Shown here in pieces: positions 43,503-51,477 of a stretch of DNA of 64,000 bases. The notes beneath the pieces are model-generated. The model was not told the origin of the DNA. It ran no database searches and worked only from the letters and a program-made list of their open reading frames with translations. The position numbers were made by a program, and so were the translations under genes. Numbering within the stretch: position 1 is the first letter of the stretch; the number at the start of each line of letters is the position of its first letter. The stretch spans positions 2,890,501 to 2,954,500 of the forward strand of contig NZ_FNSM01000001.1 of NCBI RefSeq assembly GCF_900105415.1, written 5' to 3'. The DNA is from Streptomyces sp. TLI_105 (GTDB lineage: Bacteria; Actinomycetota; Actinomycetes; Streptomycetales; Streptomycetaceae).

Positions 43503-43605
43503 CTGCGCGCCTCTCCCCGGAGTGGAAAACGTCCCGTGCCGATCGTGCCATGCGCCACCGACGGTTAGGGTCACAGGCGAACGGACGCGAGGGAGGACAA
43601 AAGGG

Positions 43606-44466
43606 ATGCTGCGCTTGGGACGGCGTGAATTCGGGCCGCACGAGCCGGTGATCATGGCGATCGTGAACCGGACCCCGGACTCCTTCTACGACCAGGGCGC
43701 GACCTTCCGGGACGAGCCCGCGCTCGCCCGGGTCGAGCAGGCCGTGGCGGAGGGGGCGGCGATCATCGACATCGGCGGGGTGAAGGCGGGCCCCGGCGAG
43801 GAGGTGACGGCCGAGGAGGAGGCGCGGCGCACGGTCGGTTTCGTCGCCGAGGTCCGCAGGCGCCATCCCGACGTCGTGATCAGCGTCGACACCTGGCGGG
43901 CGGACGTCGGCGAGGCGGTCTGCGAGGCCGGGGCGGACGTCCTCAACGACGCGTGGGGCGGGGTCGACCCGCGGCTCGCGGAGGTCGCCGCGAAGCACGG
44001 GGCGGGGCTCGTCTGCACGCACGCGGGCGGCGCGGAACCGCGGACCCGGCCGCACCGGGTGGAGTACGAGGACGTGATGGCCGACATCCTGCGGGTCACG
44101 GTGGGTCTCGCGGAGCGCGCGGCCTCGCTCGGCGTGCGGCGGGACGGGATCATGATCGACCCCGGTCACGACTTCGGGAAGAACACCCGGCACAGCCTGG
44201 AGGCGACGCGTCGGCTCGGGGAGATGGCGGCGACGGGGTGGCCGGTGCTGGTGTCCCTGTCCAACAAGGACTTCGTGGGTGAGACCCTCGACCGGCCGGT
44301 CAAGGAGCGGGTCCTCGGGACCCTGGCCACGACGGCGGTCTCCGCGTGGCTCGGGGCGCAGGTGTACCGGGTCCACGAGGTCGCCGAAACCCGTCAGGTG
44401 CTCGACATGGTGGCGTCCATCGCCGGTCACCGTCCGCCGGCGGTCGCCCGGCGCGGGCTGGCGTAG
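43606..44466 (+). CDS. folP2: Dihydropteroate synthase homologue, FolP2 type
   Basis: 286 residues, TIM-barrel DHPS family. Motifs: IMAIVNRTPDSFYDQGA at the first strand, DIGGVKAGPG, SVDTWRADV, NDAWGG, DPGHDFGKN, and LVSLSNKDFVG. Canonical DHPS has NVTPDSFSDGG and DIGG-S-RPG; here Arg replaces Val and the DIGGVKAGPG loop lacks the usual Ser-Thr-Arg-Pro, as in mycobacterial FolP2, which is reported not to supply folate. A true FolP is expected elsewhere. Neighbour of tag, the DivIVA-type gene and the LOG gene, as in Rv1205-Rv1210. Role uncertain. Confidence 0.88.
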   Translation: MLRLGRREFGPHEPVIMAIVNRTPDSFYDQGATFRDEPALARVEQAVAEGAAIIDIGGVKAGPGEEVTAEEEARRTVGFVAEVRRRHPDVVISVDTWRADVGEAVCEAGADVLNDAWGGVDPRLAEVAAKHGAGLVCTHAGGAEPRTRPHRVEYEDVMADILRVTVGLAERAASLGVRRDGIMIDPGHDFGKNTRHSLEATRRLGEMAATGWPVLVSLSNKDFVGETLDRPVKERVLGTLATTAVSAWLGAQVYRVHEVAETRQVLDMVASIAGHRPPAVARRGLA

Positions 44467-44486
44467 CCCCGCTCCTGCGGCCCGGT

Positions 44487-44606
44487 GGTCGGTTGTGGCC
44501 GACCCCTCCCCCAAGCTCTCGGCTTCGCTCCAGCAGGGGGACCCCCGTCGCCCTGGGGGCACCTCCCGGACGGGGTCCGGGGGAGGAACGCCTGTCACAA
44601 CCGACC
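44487..44606. repeat. 120-bp intergenic element with 11-bp terminal inverted repeats
   Basis: GGTCGGTTGTG (44487-44497) and its exact complement CACAACCGACC (44596-44606) bound a segment that folds into several hairpins (CTCCCCCAAGCTCTC, AGCAGGGGGACCCCC and a CTCCCGGAC/GTCCGGGGGAG-like stem). The inner sequence resembles a repeat that I recall being scattered in Streptomyces intergenic regions. It separates convergent folP2 and LOG genes and may also act as a terminator. MITE-like, no protein coded. Confidence 0.7.
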
Positions 44607-44620
44607 GGCGCCGGTCGGCC

Positions 44621-45370
44621 TCAGCGGCCCACTTCCTTCGTCACCAGGGTCACCGCCTCCTCCACGTCGTCCGTGACGTGGAAGAGGAGGAGGTCGTGCT
44701 CCGAGGCCTTGCCGCCCGCCACGACCGAGTCGCGCAGCCAGTCGACCAGGCCCTTCCAGTACTCCGTGCCGAAGAGCACGATCGGGAAGCGGGTGACCTT
44801 CCGGGTCTGGACCAGGGTCAGCGCCTCGAAGAGCTCGTCGAGGGTGCCGAGGCCGCCGGGCAGGACGACGAAGCCCTGCGCGTACTTCACGAACATCGTC
44901 TTGCGGACGAAGAAGTAGCGGAAGTTCACGCCGATGTCGACGTGCGGGTTGAGCCCCTGCTCGAAGGGGAGCTCGATGCCGAGGCCCACCGAGACGCCCC
45001 TGGCCTCCCTGGCCCCCTTGTTGGCCGCCTCCATGGCGCCCGGCCCGCCGCCCGTGATGACGGCGAACCCCGCCTCGACGAGCGCCCGGCCGATCCGTAC
45101 GCCCGCCTCGTACTCCGGCGAGTCCGGCCTCGTACGGGCCGAGCCGAAGACGCTGATCGCGCTCGGCAGCTCGGCGAGGGCGCCGAAGCCCTCGACGAAC
45201 TCGGACTGGATGCGCATGACCCGCCAGGGGTCGGTGTGCACCCACTCCGAGTCGCCCTCGGTGTCGAGCAGCCGCTGGTCCGTGGTGCCCGGCTGGATCT
45301 GGTCCCTGCGCCTGAGCACCGGCCCGAGCCGCTGCTCCTCCGGCTTCGTCTCCCCCTCGGGGACACCCAT
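44621..45370 (-). CDS. LOG family (TIGR00730) phosphoribohydrolase
   Basis: 249 residues, ATG. Lysine-decarboxylase-like Rossmann fold with SVFGSARTR, the GGGPGAMEAANKGA segment and PGGLGTLDELFE, the two LOG signatures. LOG enzymes release a base from nucleoside 5'-monophosphates (cytokinin activation in plants). The mycobacterial relative Rv1205 makes cytokinin-like products, but activity here is only inferred. Convergent with folP2. Confidence 0.92.
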   Translation of the reverse strand: MGVPEGETKPEEQRLGPVLRRRDQIQPGTTDQRLLDTEGDSEWVHTDPWRVMRIQSEFVEGFGALAELPSAISVFGSARTRPDSPEYEAGVRIGRALVEAGFAVITGGGPGAMEAANKGAREARGVSVGLGIELPFEQGLNPHVDIGVNFRYFFVRKTMFVKYAQGFVVLPGGLGTLDELFEALTLVQTRKVTRFPIVLFGTEYWKGLVDWLRDSVVAGGKASEHDLLLFHVTDDVEEAVTLVTKEVGR

Positions 45371-45454
45371 GGCCTGCTCCCTCCGTCGAACCGACGATCT
45401 TCTGCTGGGGTCAGCGTAGGACCACGGAGGTGACGAAATGCGAAATTACGGAAG

Positions 45455-46549
45455 TCAGGCGGTCAGCCAGTCGCGGAGCCGTGCCTCGCAGTGGTGGATG
45501 CGGTCGACGTGGACGTGCTCGTCGCGCTTGTGGGCGTACAGGGGGTCGCCGGGGCCGTAGTTGACGGCGGGCACGCCGAGGGCGCTGAAGCGGGCCACGT
45601 CGGTCCAGCCGAACTTGGGCTGCGCGCTGCCGCCGACGGCCTTCATGAAGGCCTCGGCCGCGGGGTGGGAGAGGCCGGGCAGGGCGCCCGGGCTCTCGTC
45701 GTCGACGACGAACTCGGCGATGTCGCAGCCGTCGAAGAACTCGCGGACGTACGCCAGGGCCTCGGCCGGGGAGCGGTCGGGGGCGTACCGGTAGTTGACG
45801 GTGACGGCGCAGGCGTCGGGGATGACGTTGGTGGCGACGCCGCCCTCGATCCGCACGGCGTTGAGGCCCTCGTGGTACTGGAGGCCGTCGATGACCGGCT
45901 TGCGCGGCTCGTAGGCGGCGAGGCGGTCGAGGATCGGGGCGGCGGTGTGGATGGCGTTGGAGCCCATCCAGGAGCGCGCGGAGTGGGCGCGCTCGCCGGC
46001 GGTGTGCAGGATGACGCGCAGGGTGCCCTGGCAGCCGCCCTCGACCTGGCCGTCGGAGGGTTCGAGGAGGACGGCGAAGTCGCCTTCCAGCCAGTCGGGG
46101 TGCGCGGCGGCGACCTTGCCGAGGCCGTTGAGGTCGGCGGCGACCTCCTCGTTGTCGTAGAAGACGAAGGTGAGGTCGCGGTTGGGCTCGGGGACGGTGG
46201 CGGCGATGCGCAGCTGGACCGCCACCCCGGACTTCATGTCGGAGGTGCCGCAGCCCCACAGGATGCCGTCCTCGTCGAGCCGCGAGGGCACGTTGTCGGC
46301 GATCGGCACGGTGTCGATGTGGCCGGCGAGGACGACGCGCTCGTCGCGGCCGAGGTTCGTCCGGGCGACGACGTTGTTGCCGTACCGGTCGACGGTGAGG
46401 TGCGGCAGGAGGCGCAGGGCCCCCTCGATCGCGTCGGCGAGCGGCTTCTCGGTCCCGCTGACGGAGGGGAAGTCGATGAGGGCGGCGGTGAGCGCCGCCC
46501 CGTCCAGGGAGAGGTCGAGGGGGGCGTCGGGCGGGGTGATGTCAGCCAT
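45455..46549 (-). CDS. dapE: Succinyl-diaminopimelate desuccinylase DapE
   Basis: 364 residues. M20-family metallohydrolase: metal ligands in LAGHIDTVPIADN, WGCGTSDMKSG, the catalytic-base Glu and ligand Glu in DNEEVAADLN, and a terminal His in YAHKRDEHV. It hydrolyses N-succinyl-L,L-diaminopimelate to diaminopimelate for lysine and peptidoglycan. ATG has TAGGGT six bases upstream (plus 46556-46561), so probably leaderless. Its -10 box lies close to that of the divergent gene. Confidence 0.93.
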   Translation of the reverse strand: MADITPPDAPLDLSLDGAALTAALIDFPSVSGTEKPLADAIEGALRLLPHLTVDRYGNNVVARTNLGRDERVVLAGHIDTVPIADNVPSRLDEDGILWGCGTSDMKSGVAVQLRIAATVPEPNRDLTFVFYDNEEVAADLNGLGKVAAAHPDWLEGDFAVLLEPSDGQVEGGCQGTLRVILHTAGERAHSARSWMGSNAIHTAAPILDRLAAYEPRKPVIDGLQYHEGLNAVRIEGGVATNVIPDACAVTVNYRYAPDRSPAEALAYVREFFDGCDIAEFVVDDESPGALPGLSHPAAEAFMKAVGGSAQPKFGWTDVARFSALGVPAVNYGPGDPLYAHKRDEHVHVDRIHHCEARLRDWLTA

Positions 46550-46555
46550 GTGCCG

Positions 46556-46580
46556 ACCCTAACGCGGCCTCCAGTACGGT
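46556..46580. promoter_or_regulatory. Back-to-back leaderless -10 boxes of dapE and the 46588 gene
   Basis: Minus-strand TAGGGT (plus 46556-46561) precedes dapE by six bases; plus-strand TACGGT (46575-46580) precedes the GTG at 46588 by seven. The two promoters share a 40-bp region, so they may interfere. Confidence 0.55.
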
Positions 46581-46587
46581 GGGCCCC

Positions 46588-47520
46588 GTGTCCGAGCCCA
46601 CCCGCCCCCGCCGCCGCGGCCGCCGCGCCCGTTCCGCGGCCGCCTTCGCCGTGCTCCTCGGCCTCTCCGCGTACGTGGCCGTCCACCAGATGACGGGGAG
46701 CACGGGGGCACCCCGGTGCAGTGTGGGCAGTGGGGACAACCGCTACGAGTTCACTCCGGAGCAGGCGTCCAACGCGGCGATGATCGCGGCGGCGGGCACC
46801 ACCCGGGGGCTGCCGGAGCGGGCCGTGACGATCGCGCTCGCGACCGCGCTGCAGGAGTCCGCGCTGCGGAACATCGAGCACGGCGACCGGGACTCGCTGG
46901 GGCTCTTCCAGCAGCGGCCCTCGCAGGGCTGGGGGACGCCGGCGCAGATCATGGACCCGGTGTACTCGGCGGGGAAGTTCTACGAGGGCCTGGAGAAGGT
47001 CCCGGGGTACTCGCGGCTGCCGCTGACGGTGGCGGCGCAGAAGGTGCAGCGGAGCGGTTTCCCGCAGGCGTACGCGAAGCACGAGCCGGACGCCGCGCTG
47101 CTGTCGGCGGCGCTCACGGGACGGTCCCCGGCGGCGCTGATCTGTACGGCGAGCGCGGCGAAGGGCCGGCCGGGCGATCCGGAGCAGGTGCGCCGGGAGC
47201 TGGTGCGGTCGTTCGGCGAGAAGGCGGCGCCGAAGGCCGTGACGGGCGGCCCGAGCGCGGGCCGCTCTGCCTCGGAGCCGCCGGTGCTCGTGGTGCCGGT
47301 CCGGGGGGCGACGGGCGCGGGGAGCGCGCCGGGGGCCGGCTCGGACGAGCGGCGCGGCTGGGAGCTGGCGCAGTGGGCGGTGGCGAGGGCGGACACGCTG
47401 CGCATCAGGGAGGTCTCGTTCGGCGACCGCGTCTGGCGCGCGGGCGAGGCGGACGGAGGCTGGTCGAAGTCCTCACCGACCGGCACCGGCACGTCGGTCC
47501 GCATGCGACTGGCGCAGTAG
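46588..47520 (+). CDS. Membrane-anchored lysozyme-like fold protein
   Basis: 310 residues from the GTG at 46588 (alternative GTG at 46579). N-terminal anchor about residues 16-36 (SAAAFAVLLGLSAYVAVH). A lytic-transglycosylase-like region follows: ALATALQESALRNIEHG with a candidate catalytic Glu, then GLFQQRPSQGWGT and VYSAGKFYEGLE. These matches point to lysozyme-fold domains, but the rest of the enzyme signature is thin. Some databases label such proteins 'heavy metal transporter', which the sequence does not support. A 41-bp repeat begins in its last codons. Confidence 0.78.
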   Translation: MSEPTRPRRRGRRARSAAAFAVLLGLSAYVAVHQMTGSTGAPRCSVGSGDNRYEFTPEQASNAAMIAAAGTTRGLPERAVTIALATALQESALRNIEHGDRDSLGLFQQRPSQGWGTPAQIMDPVYSAGKFYEGLEKVPGYSRLPLTVAAQKVQRSGFPQAYAKHEPDAALLSAALTGRSPAALICTASAAKGRPGDPEQVRRELVRSFGEKAAPKAVTGGPSAGRSASEPPVLVVPVRGATGAGSAPGAGSDERRGWELAQWAVARADTLRIREVSFGDRVWRAGEADGGWSKSSPTGTGTSVRMRLAQ

Positions 47521-47990
47521 CCGCAGGGCGGCGACCTTCCCGCGTACGACCGGCGCAGTGGCCGCGGGGCGGCGGCCCGCCCGCGTACGACCGGCGCACC
47601 GGCTGCCAGAACGGCGCACACAGGGGTGCGGGCTCACGCGGGGACCGCCGGAACGGCGCGCCTTTCCGCGTACGGCTGACACAAGGGCCGACGGGGCGGC
47701 AGCCCGCCCGACCACGGCCGGCGCTCCGACCCCCGGAACGACACCCGCACGCGTACGGGCTCACGCGGCGACCGCCCGGACGGCGACCTGCCCGCGTGCG
47801 GGCGGCGCAAGGGCCTGCGAGGCGGCCGTATGCGACTGGGCAGTCGGCGGTGACGGTCCCGCCGCACCCGACTCGCGCAGCAGCCGCGCGCCGGCCGGAG
47901 CGGCGGGGCCGTCGCGTACGACCCGCCCGGTAGCCGCCGGGGCGGCTTTCCGGGCGCGGCCGGTGCGGTGGGCGCCGGGGCGGCGGCGCA
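47507..47990. repeat. Degenerate GC-rich tandem repeats
   Basis: Two 41-bp copies are nearly identical in order (47507-47547 and 47548-47588, both GAC-GGCGCA...CCCGCGTAC). Looser copies sharing CGTACG, GGCGCA and CGGGCTCACGCGG blocks recur through about 47990. The first copy starts inside the last codons of the preceding gene. No CRISPR-like unique spacers. Confidence 0.6.
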
Positions 47991-48344
47991 CGCGGCCGCT
48001 CACACGGCCGCGCCGGAGGCGGCCGGGCCTGCCACACGCGGCTCGATCGTGTCGCGCACCCGTGCGGGGCGTCACCCGGTCGTGGCACGGGCCGGGGTCG
48101 GGGCGGGAGGAATTGGCGGGGGCTTCGCGGCGCCTTTCCCAGCCGTCACCCCTCCCCCTCGCACCCCTTGGCACACAAGGGAAGTGACGGTTCGGCAGAG
48201 CCCCTCACAATGACACGTTCGTCCGTTTTCCTCCCCACCCGACAATACGACGCATTGCCAACTCTTTACCTTCGGTCGCCGAAACCTCCCCCGCCCCAGG
48301 GCCGGTTGTCACCGCGTAATCGTCCTCTTCGTCGAAGGAGCACC
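47521..48344. other. 824-bp region without a convincing gene
   Basis: The first half holds the degenerate repeats listed separately. From about 48185 the sequence becomes less GC-rich and contains the probable promoter of the secreted-protein gene. Open frames here lack motifs and ribosome sites. Confidence 0.55.
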
Positions 48345-48803
48345 ATGTCCCTCTCCCTGACCCGCCGGATCGCCCGTGCCGCCCTCATCGTCGCGGCCGG
48401 AGCAGCCCCCGTGGTCGGTGCGGCCGGCTCCGCGAGCGCTCTGGACAACAGCCTCGCGCCGGCCGGTGCCCTCGGCGGCGTGACCGCCCTGGACGCCGCC
48501 GGGGCGGGCAGCGCCGTCGACAGCGCCTCGCAGACCGCGACCGGCGTGGTCGGCGGGACCGGCAGCAAGGCCGTCGGCACCGCCGTCCCGGCCGCGGGCA
48601 AGACCCTCGGCACGGCCGGCAAGACCGCCACCCCCGCCGCCCAGGAGGTCGTCGGCAAGACGGCGGGCAGCACGGGCGAGGTCGTCGGCCAGACCGCCGG
48701 CGCCGCCGCCGAGAGCGCCGAGGGCCCCACCGGCGGCGCCCTGGGCGGTGGCCTCGGCGGCCTGCCGACCGGCCAGACCCTCGGCGGCCTGCCGATCGGC
48801 TGA
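48345..48803 (+). CDS. Small secreted Ala/Gly/Thr-rich protein
   Basis: 152 residues, ATG with GAAGGAG seven bases upstream. Sec signal peptide (RAALIVAAGAAPVVGAAGSASA, cleavage about 33). The mature part is low complexity, with repeated VVGKTAG, GKTLGTAG and VGGTGSK pieces, no Cys and a Gly-Leu-rich end (GGLPTGQTLGGLPIG). Streptomyces homologues are often labelled 'ATP-binding protein' without support. A surface or wall-associated protein is likely. Confidence 0.78.
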   Translation: MSLSLTRRIARAALIVAAGAAPVVGAAGSASALDNSLAPAGALGGVTALDAAGAGSAVDSASQTATGVVGGTGSKAVGTAVPAAGKTLGTAGKTATPAAQEVVGKTAGSTGEVVGQTAGAAAESAEGPTGGALGGGLGGLPTGQTLGGLPIG

Positions 48804-48820
48804 CCCGCACCAGGACGCAC

Positions 48821-48856
48821 GGAGGGCCCGGGGAGCACCTGCTCCTCGGGCCCTCC
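48821..48856. terminator. Terminator between convergent genes
   Basis: A 17-bp inverted repeat with one G-T wobble (48821-48837, 48840-48856) between the secreted-protein and dapC stops. Confidence 0.8.
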
Positions 48857-48865
48857 GGCACTCGC

Positions 48866-49960
48866 TCAGCCCAGGCGCTTGACCGCGGCCTCGACCCGCT
48901 CGTCCGTCGCCGTGAACGCCACCCGCACGAACCGCTCCCCGGCCTCGCCGTAGAAGTCGCCGGGCGCCACCAGGATGCCCTTCTCCGCCAGGTACGCCAC
49001 CGTCTCCCAGCACGGCTCGCCCCGGGTCGCCCACAGGTACAGGCTCGCCTCGCTGTGCTCGATCCGGAAGCCGTGCGCCTCCAGGGCCGCCCGCAGCGCC
49101 GTGCGCCGGGCCGCGTACCGCTCCCGCTGCTCGGCCACGTGCGCGTCGTCGCCGAGCGCCGCGACCGTCGCCGCCTGCACCGGGGCGGCGGTCATCATGC
49201 CGCCGTGCTTGCGGATCTGGAGCAGCTCGCCCAGGACGGCCGCGTCGCCCGCGATGAACGCGGCCCGGTAGCCCGCCAGGTTGGAGCGCTTGGACAGCGA
49301 GTGGACCGCGACGATCCCCTCGTAAGAACCGCCGCAGACGTCCGGGTGCAGGACCGAGACCGGGTCGGCCTCCCAGCCCAGCTCCAGGTAGCACTCGTCC
49401 GAGAAGACGAGGACGCCGTGCTCGCGCGCCCAGGCCACGATCCGGGTCAGCTCGTCCTTGGCGAGGACCTTGCCGGTCGGGTTGGACGGGGAGTTGAGCC
49501 AGAGGAGCCTCAGGCCGGCCGGGTCGAGCTCCGTGGGGTCGTCGTAGACGACGGGCGTCGCGCCGCAGAGCCGCGCCCCCACCTCGTACGTCGGGTACGC
49601 AAGCCGCGGGTAGGCGACCACGTCGCCCGCGCCGAGCCCCAACTGCGTCGGCAGCCAGGCCACCAGCTCCTTGGAGCCGACCACCGGGAGCACGTTCTCG
49701 TGGGCGAAGTCCACCGCGCCCAGGCGCCGCTCGCACCAGCCGGTGAGCGCGTCCCGCAGTTCCTTCGTGCCCCACACCGTGGGATAGCCCGGCGAGTCGG
49801 CGGCCGCGACCAGGGCCTCCTGGATCAGCGCGGGGACCGGGTCCACGGGCGTGCCGACGGACAGGTCCACGATTCCGTCCGGGTGGGTCAGGGCCGTCTT
49901 CTTGTACGGCTCCAGCTTGTCCCAGGGGAAGACGGGAAGGCGCGAAGAGACTGCGCTCAC
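48866..49960 (-). CDS. dapC: Succinyldiaminopimelate transaminase DapC
   Basis: 364 residues from the GTG at 49960. Fold type I PLP aminotransferase with LNSPSNPTGKVL, SDECYLELGW and the PLP lysine in HSLSKRSNLAGYR. Matches the actinobacterial DapC type. Converts N-succinyl-2-amino-6-oxopimelate to succinyl-diaminopimelate, the step before DapE at 45455. Follows ferredoxin fdxA on the same strand, as is usual in Streptomyces and mycobacteria. Confidence 0.92.
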   Translation of the reverse strand: MSAVSSRLPVFPWDKLEPYKKTALTHPDGIVDLSVGTPVDPVPALIQEALVAAADSPGYPTVWGTKELRDALTGWCERRLGAVDFAHENVLPVVGSKELVAWLPTQLGLGAGDVVAYPRLAYPTYEVGARLCGATPVVYDDPTELDPAGLRLLWLNSPSNPTGKVLAKDELTRIVAWAREHGVLVFSDECYLELGWEADPVSVLHPDVCGGSYEGIVAVHSLSKRSNLAGYRAAFIAGDAAVLGELLQIRKHGGMMTAAPVQAATVAALGDDAHVAEQRERYAARRTALRAALEAHGFRIEHSEASLYLWATRGEPCWETVAYLAEKGILVAPGDFYGEAGERFVRVAFTATDERVEAAVKRLG

Positions 49961-50042
49961 GGGTTGGCTCACTTCCTCGTGCGTACGGAAAACGCTTCGG
50001 TCCCGCACGGCGGCGAGGCCGTACGGGACCGAGGGCGAACGA

Positions 50043-50363
50043 TCAGCCGTTCTGCGGCGGCAGGGCGGCGATGAAGGGGTGGTCGCGCTCGATCTCGCCG
50101 AGCTTGGAGGCACCACCGGGCGAACCGAGCTCGTCGAAGAACTCGACGTTCGCCTTGTAGTAGTCCTTCCACTCCTCCGGGGTGTCGTCCTCGTAGAAGA
50201 TCGCCTCGACCGGGCAGACCGGCTCACAGGCCCCGCAGTCGACGCATTCGTCCGGGTGGATGTACAAGGACCGCTTGCCCTCGTAGATGCAGTCGACGGG
50301 GCACTCCTCGATGCACGCCTTGTCCTTGACGTCGACACAAGGCTGCGCGATGACGTAGGTCAC
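50043..50363 (-). CDS. fdxA: Seven-iron ferredoxin FdxA
   Basis: 106 residues, GTG with GAGGAGG upstream. Cys spacing of the first cluster is C-x7-C-x3-CP (CVDVKDKACIEECP), with Asp-Val in place of the second Cys, typical of a 3Fe-4S site. The second motif, CVDCGACEPVCP, gives a 4Fe-4S cluster. The C-terminal tail (YYKANVEFFDELGSPGG) is as in FdxA. Low-potential electron carrier. Confidence 0.94.
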   Translation of the reverse strand: MTYVIAQPCVDVKDKACIEECPVDCIYEGKRSLYIHPDECVDCGACEPVCPVEAIFYEDDTPEEWKDYYKANVEFFDELGSPGGASKLGEIERDHPFIAALPPQNG

Positions 50364-50475
50364 GCTGTCGTTCCTCCTCGATAGGGCTGGTCTGCGCGGG
50401 AGCGCGGCGTCGTCGATGCCCGCACCTAGTATCTCCGTTCTTGGGGGCGATCCGAACAGGAGGGGCGGAGAAGCT

Positions 50476-51477
50476 GTGGAAATCACCGGCGGAGGGCGTC
50501 TTGAAGTGCGAATCACCAGCGCTGACGTGGGAAAACGTGTCTCCGTTCGGTACGTGACGGACTCGGCGCAGTCGGGTGAGAAGTTCACCGACGCGGTCGG
50601 GGTTCTCACATCATGGGACAACCATGTGCTGCTGATCACACGAAAGAACGGCGAGAGCGTCCGCATCCCGGAATCCGCGCTGGCCGCGGGGAAGGTCGTC
50701 CCGGCCGCCCCCGCCCGCCGCCGCGGTCCCTCCGCCACCTTCGCGGAACTCGCCCGCGCCACCGCGCGCGCGTGGCAGCCGGTCGAGAGCGAGCCCCTCG
50801 GCGAGTGGACCCTGCGGGCCTCCGACGGATTCACCCGGCGCGCCAACTCGGTCCTCGCGCTCGGCGATCCGGGGCTGCCGGTCGCCGAGGCCCTGGCGCA
50901 CGCGCGCGCGTGGTACGCGGCCCGGAAGCTTCCCGCGTACGTCCAGGCCGCCACCGGCGCCGAGGGCACCCAAGAGCTGCTGTGCGCCGCCCTCGACCGG
51001 CACGGCTGGCGGCGCGAGGTCTCCGCCGAGGTACGGATCGGGGCGCTGGCCCCGATCGGCGACCTGGACGCCGACGTCTCCGCCGTACGCCTCTCCCGGA
51101 CGGTCGACGAGGCCTGGCTGCACCGCTACCAGCGCTTCGAGGAGGCGAGTCCGGCCGTCCGGTCCGTCCTCGCGTCCGGTCCGAGCGTGTGGTTCGCGTC
51201 CGTCGAGGGCACGGAAGGGGTGCCGGCGGCGATCGGACGCTGCGTGGTCGACGGCCGCTGGGCCGGCTTCATGGCGGTCGAGGTCGACCCCGGCCGGCGC
51301 CGCCGGGGCCTGGCGACGTCGGTCATGACGGCGCTCGCCCGGCAGGCGCTCGACGAGGGCGCGTCGGCGGCCTGGCTCCAGGTGGAGGCGGACAACGACG
51401 CCGCGCGGGCGCTGTACGACGGGATGGGCTTCGCGCCCCACCACCACTACCACCACTACCGATGGGTCGAGGCGTGA
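50476..51477 (+). CDS. GNAT family N-acetyltransferase with N-terminal SH3-like domain
   Basis: 333 residues from the GTG at 50476, which has GGAG five bases upstream. Residues about 1-75 form a small beta-barrel-like domain (VRITSADVGKRVSVRYV, VLLITRKNGESVRIPE). Two GNAT-like segments follow; the last holds the acetyl-CoA motif VDPGRRRRGLATSVM and ALYDGMGF. His-rich end (HHHYHHY), which could bind metal. Substrate unknown. Overlaps the downstream gene stop-start as GTGA. Confidence 0.88.
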   Translation: MEITGGGRLEVRITSADVGKRVSVRYVTDSAQSGEKFTDAVGVLTSWDNHVLLITRKNGESVRIPESALAAGKVVPAAPARRRGPSATFAELARATARAWQPVESEPLGEWTLRASDGFTRRANSVLALGDPGLPVAEALAHARAWYAARKLPAYVQAATGAEGTQELLCAALDRHGWRREVSAEVRIGALAPIGDLDADVSAVRLSRTVDEAWLHRYQRFEEASPAVRSVLASGPSVWFASVEGTEGVPAAIGRCVVDGRWAGFMAVEVDPGRRRRGLATSVMTALARQALDEGASAAWLQVEADNDAARALYDGMGFAPHHHYHHYRWVEA

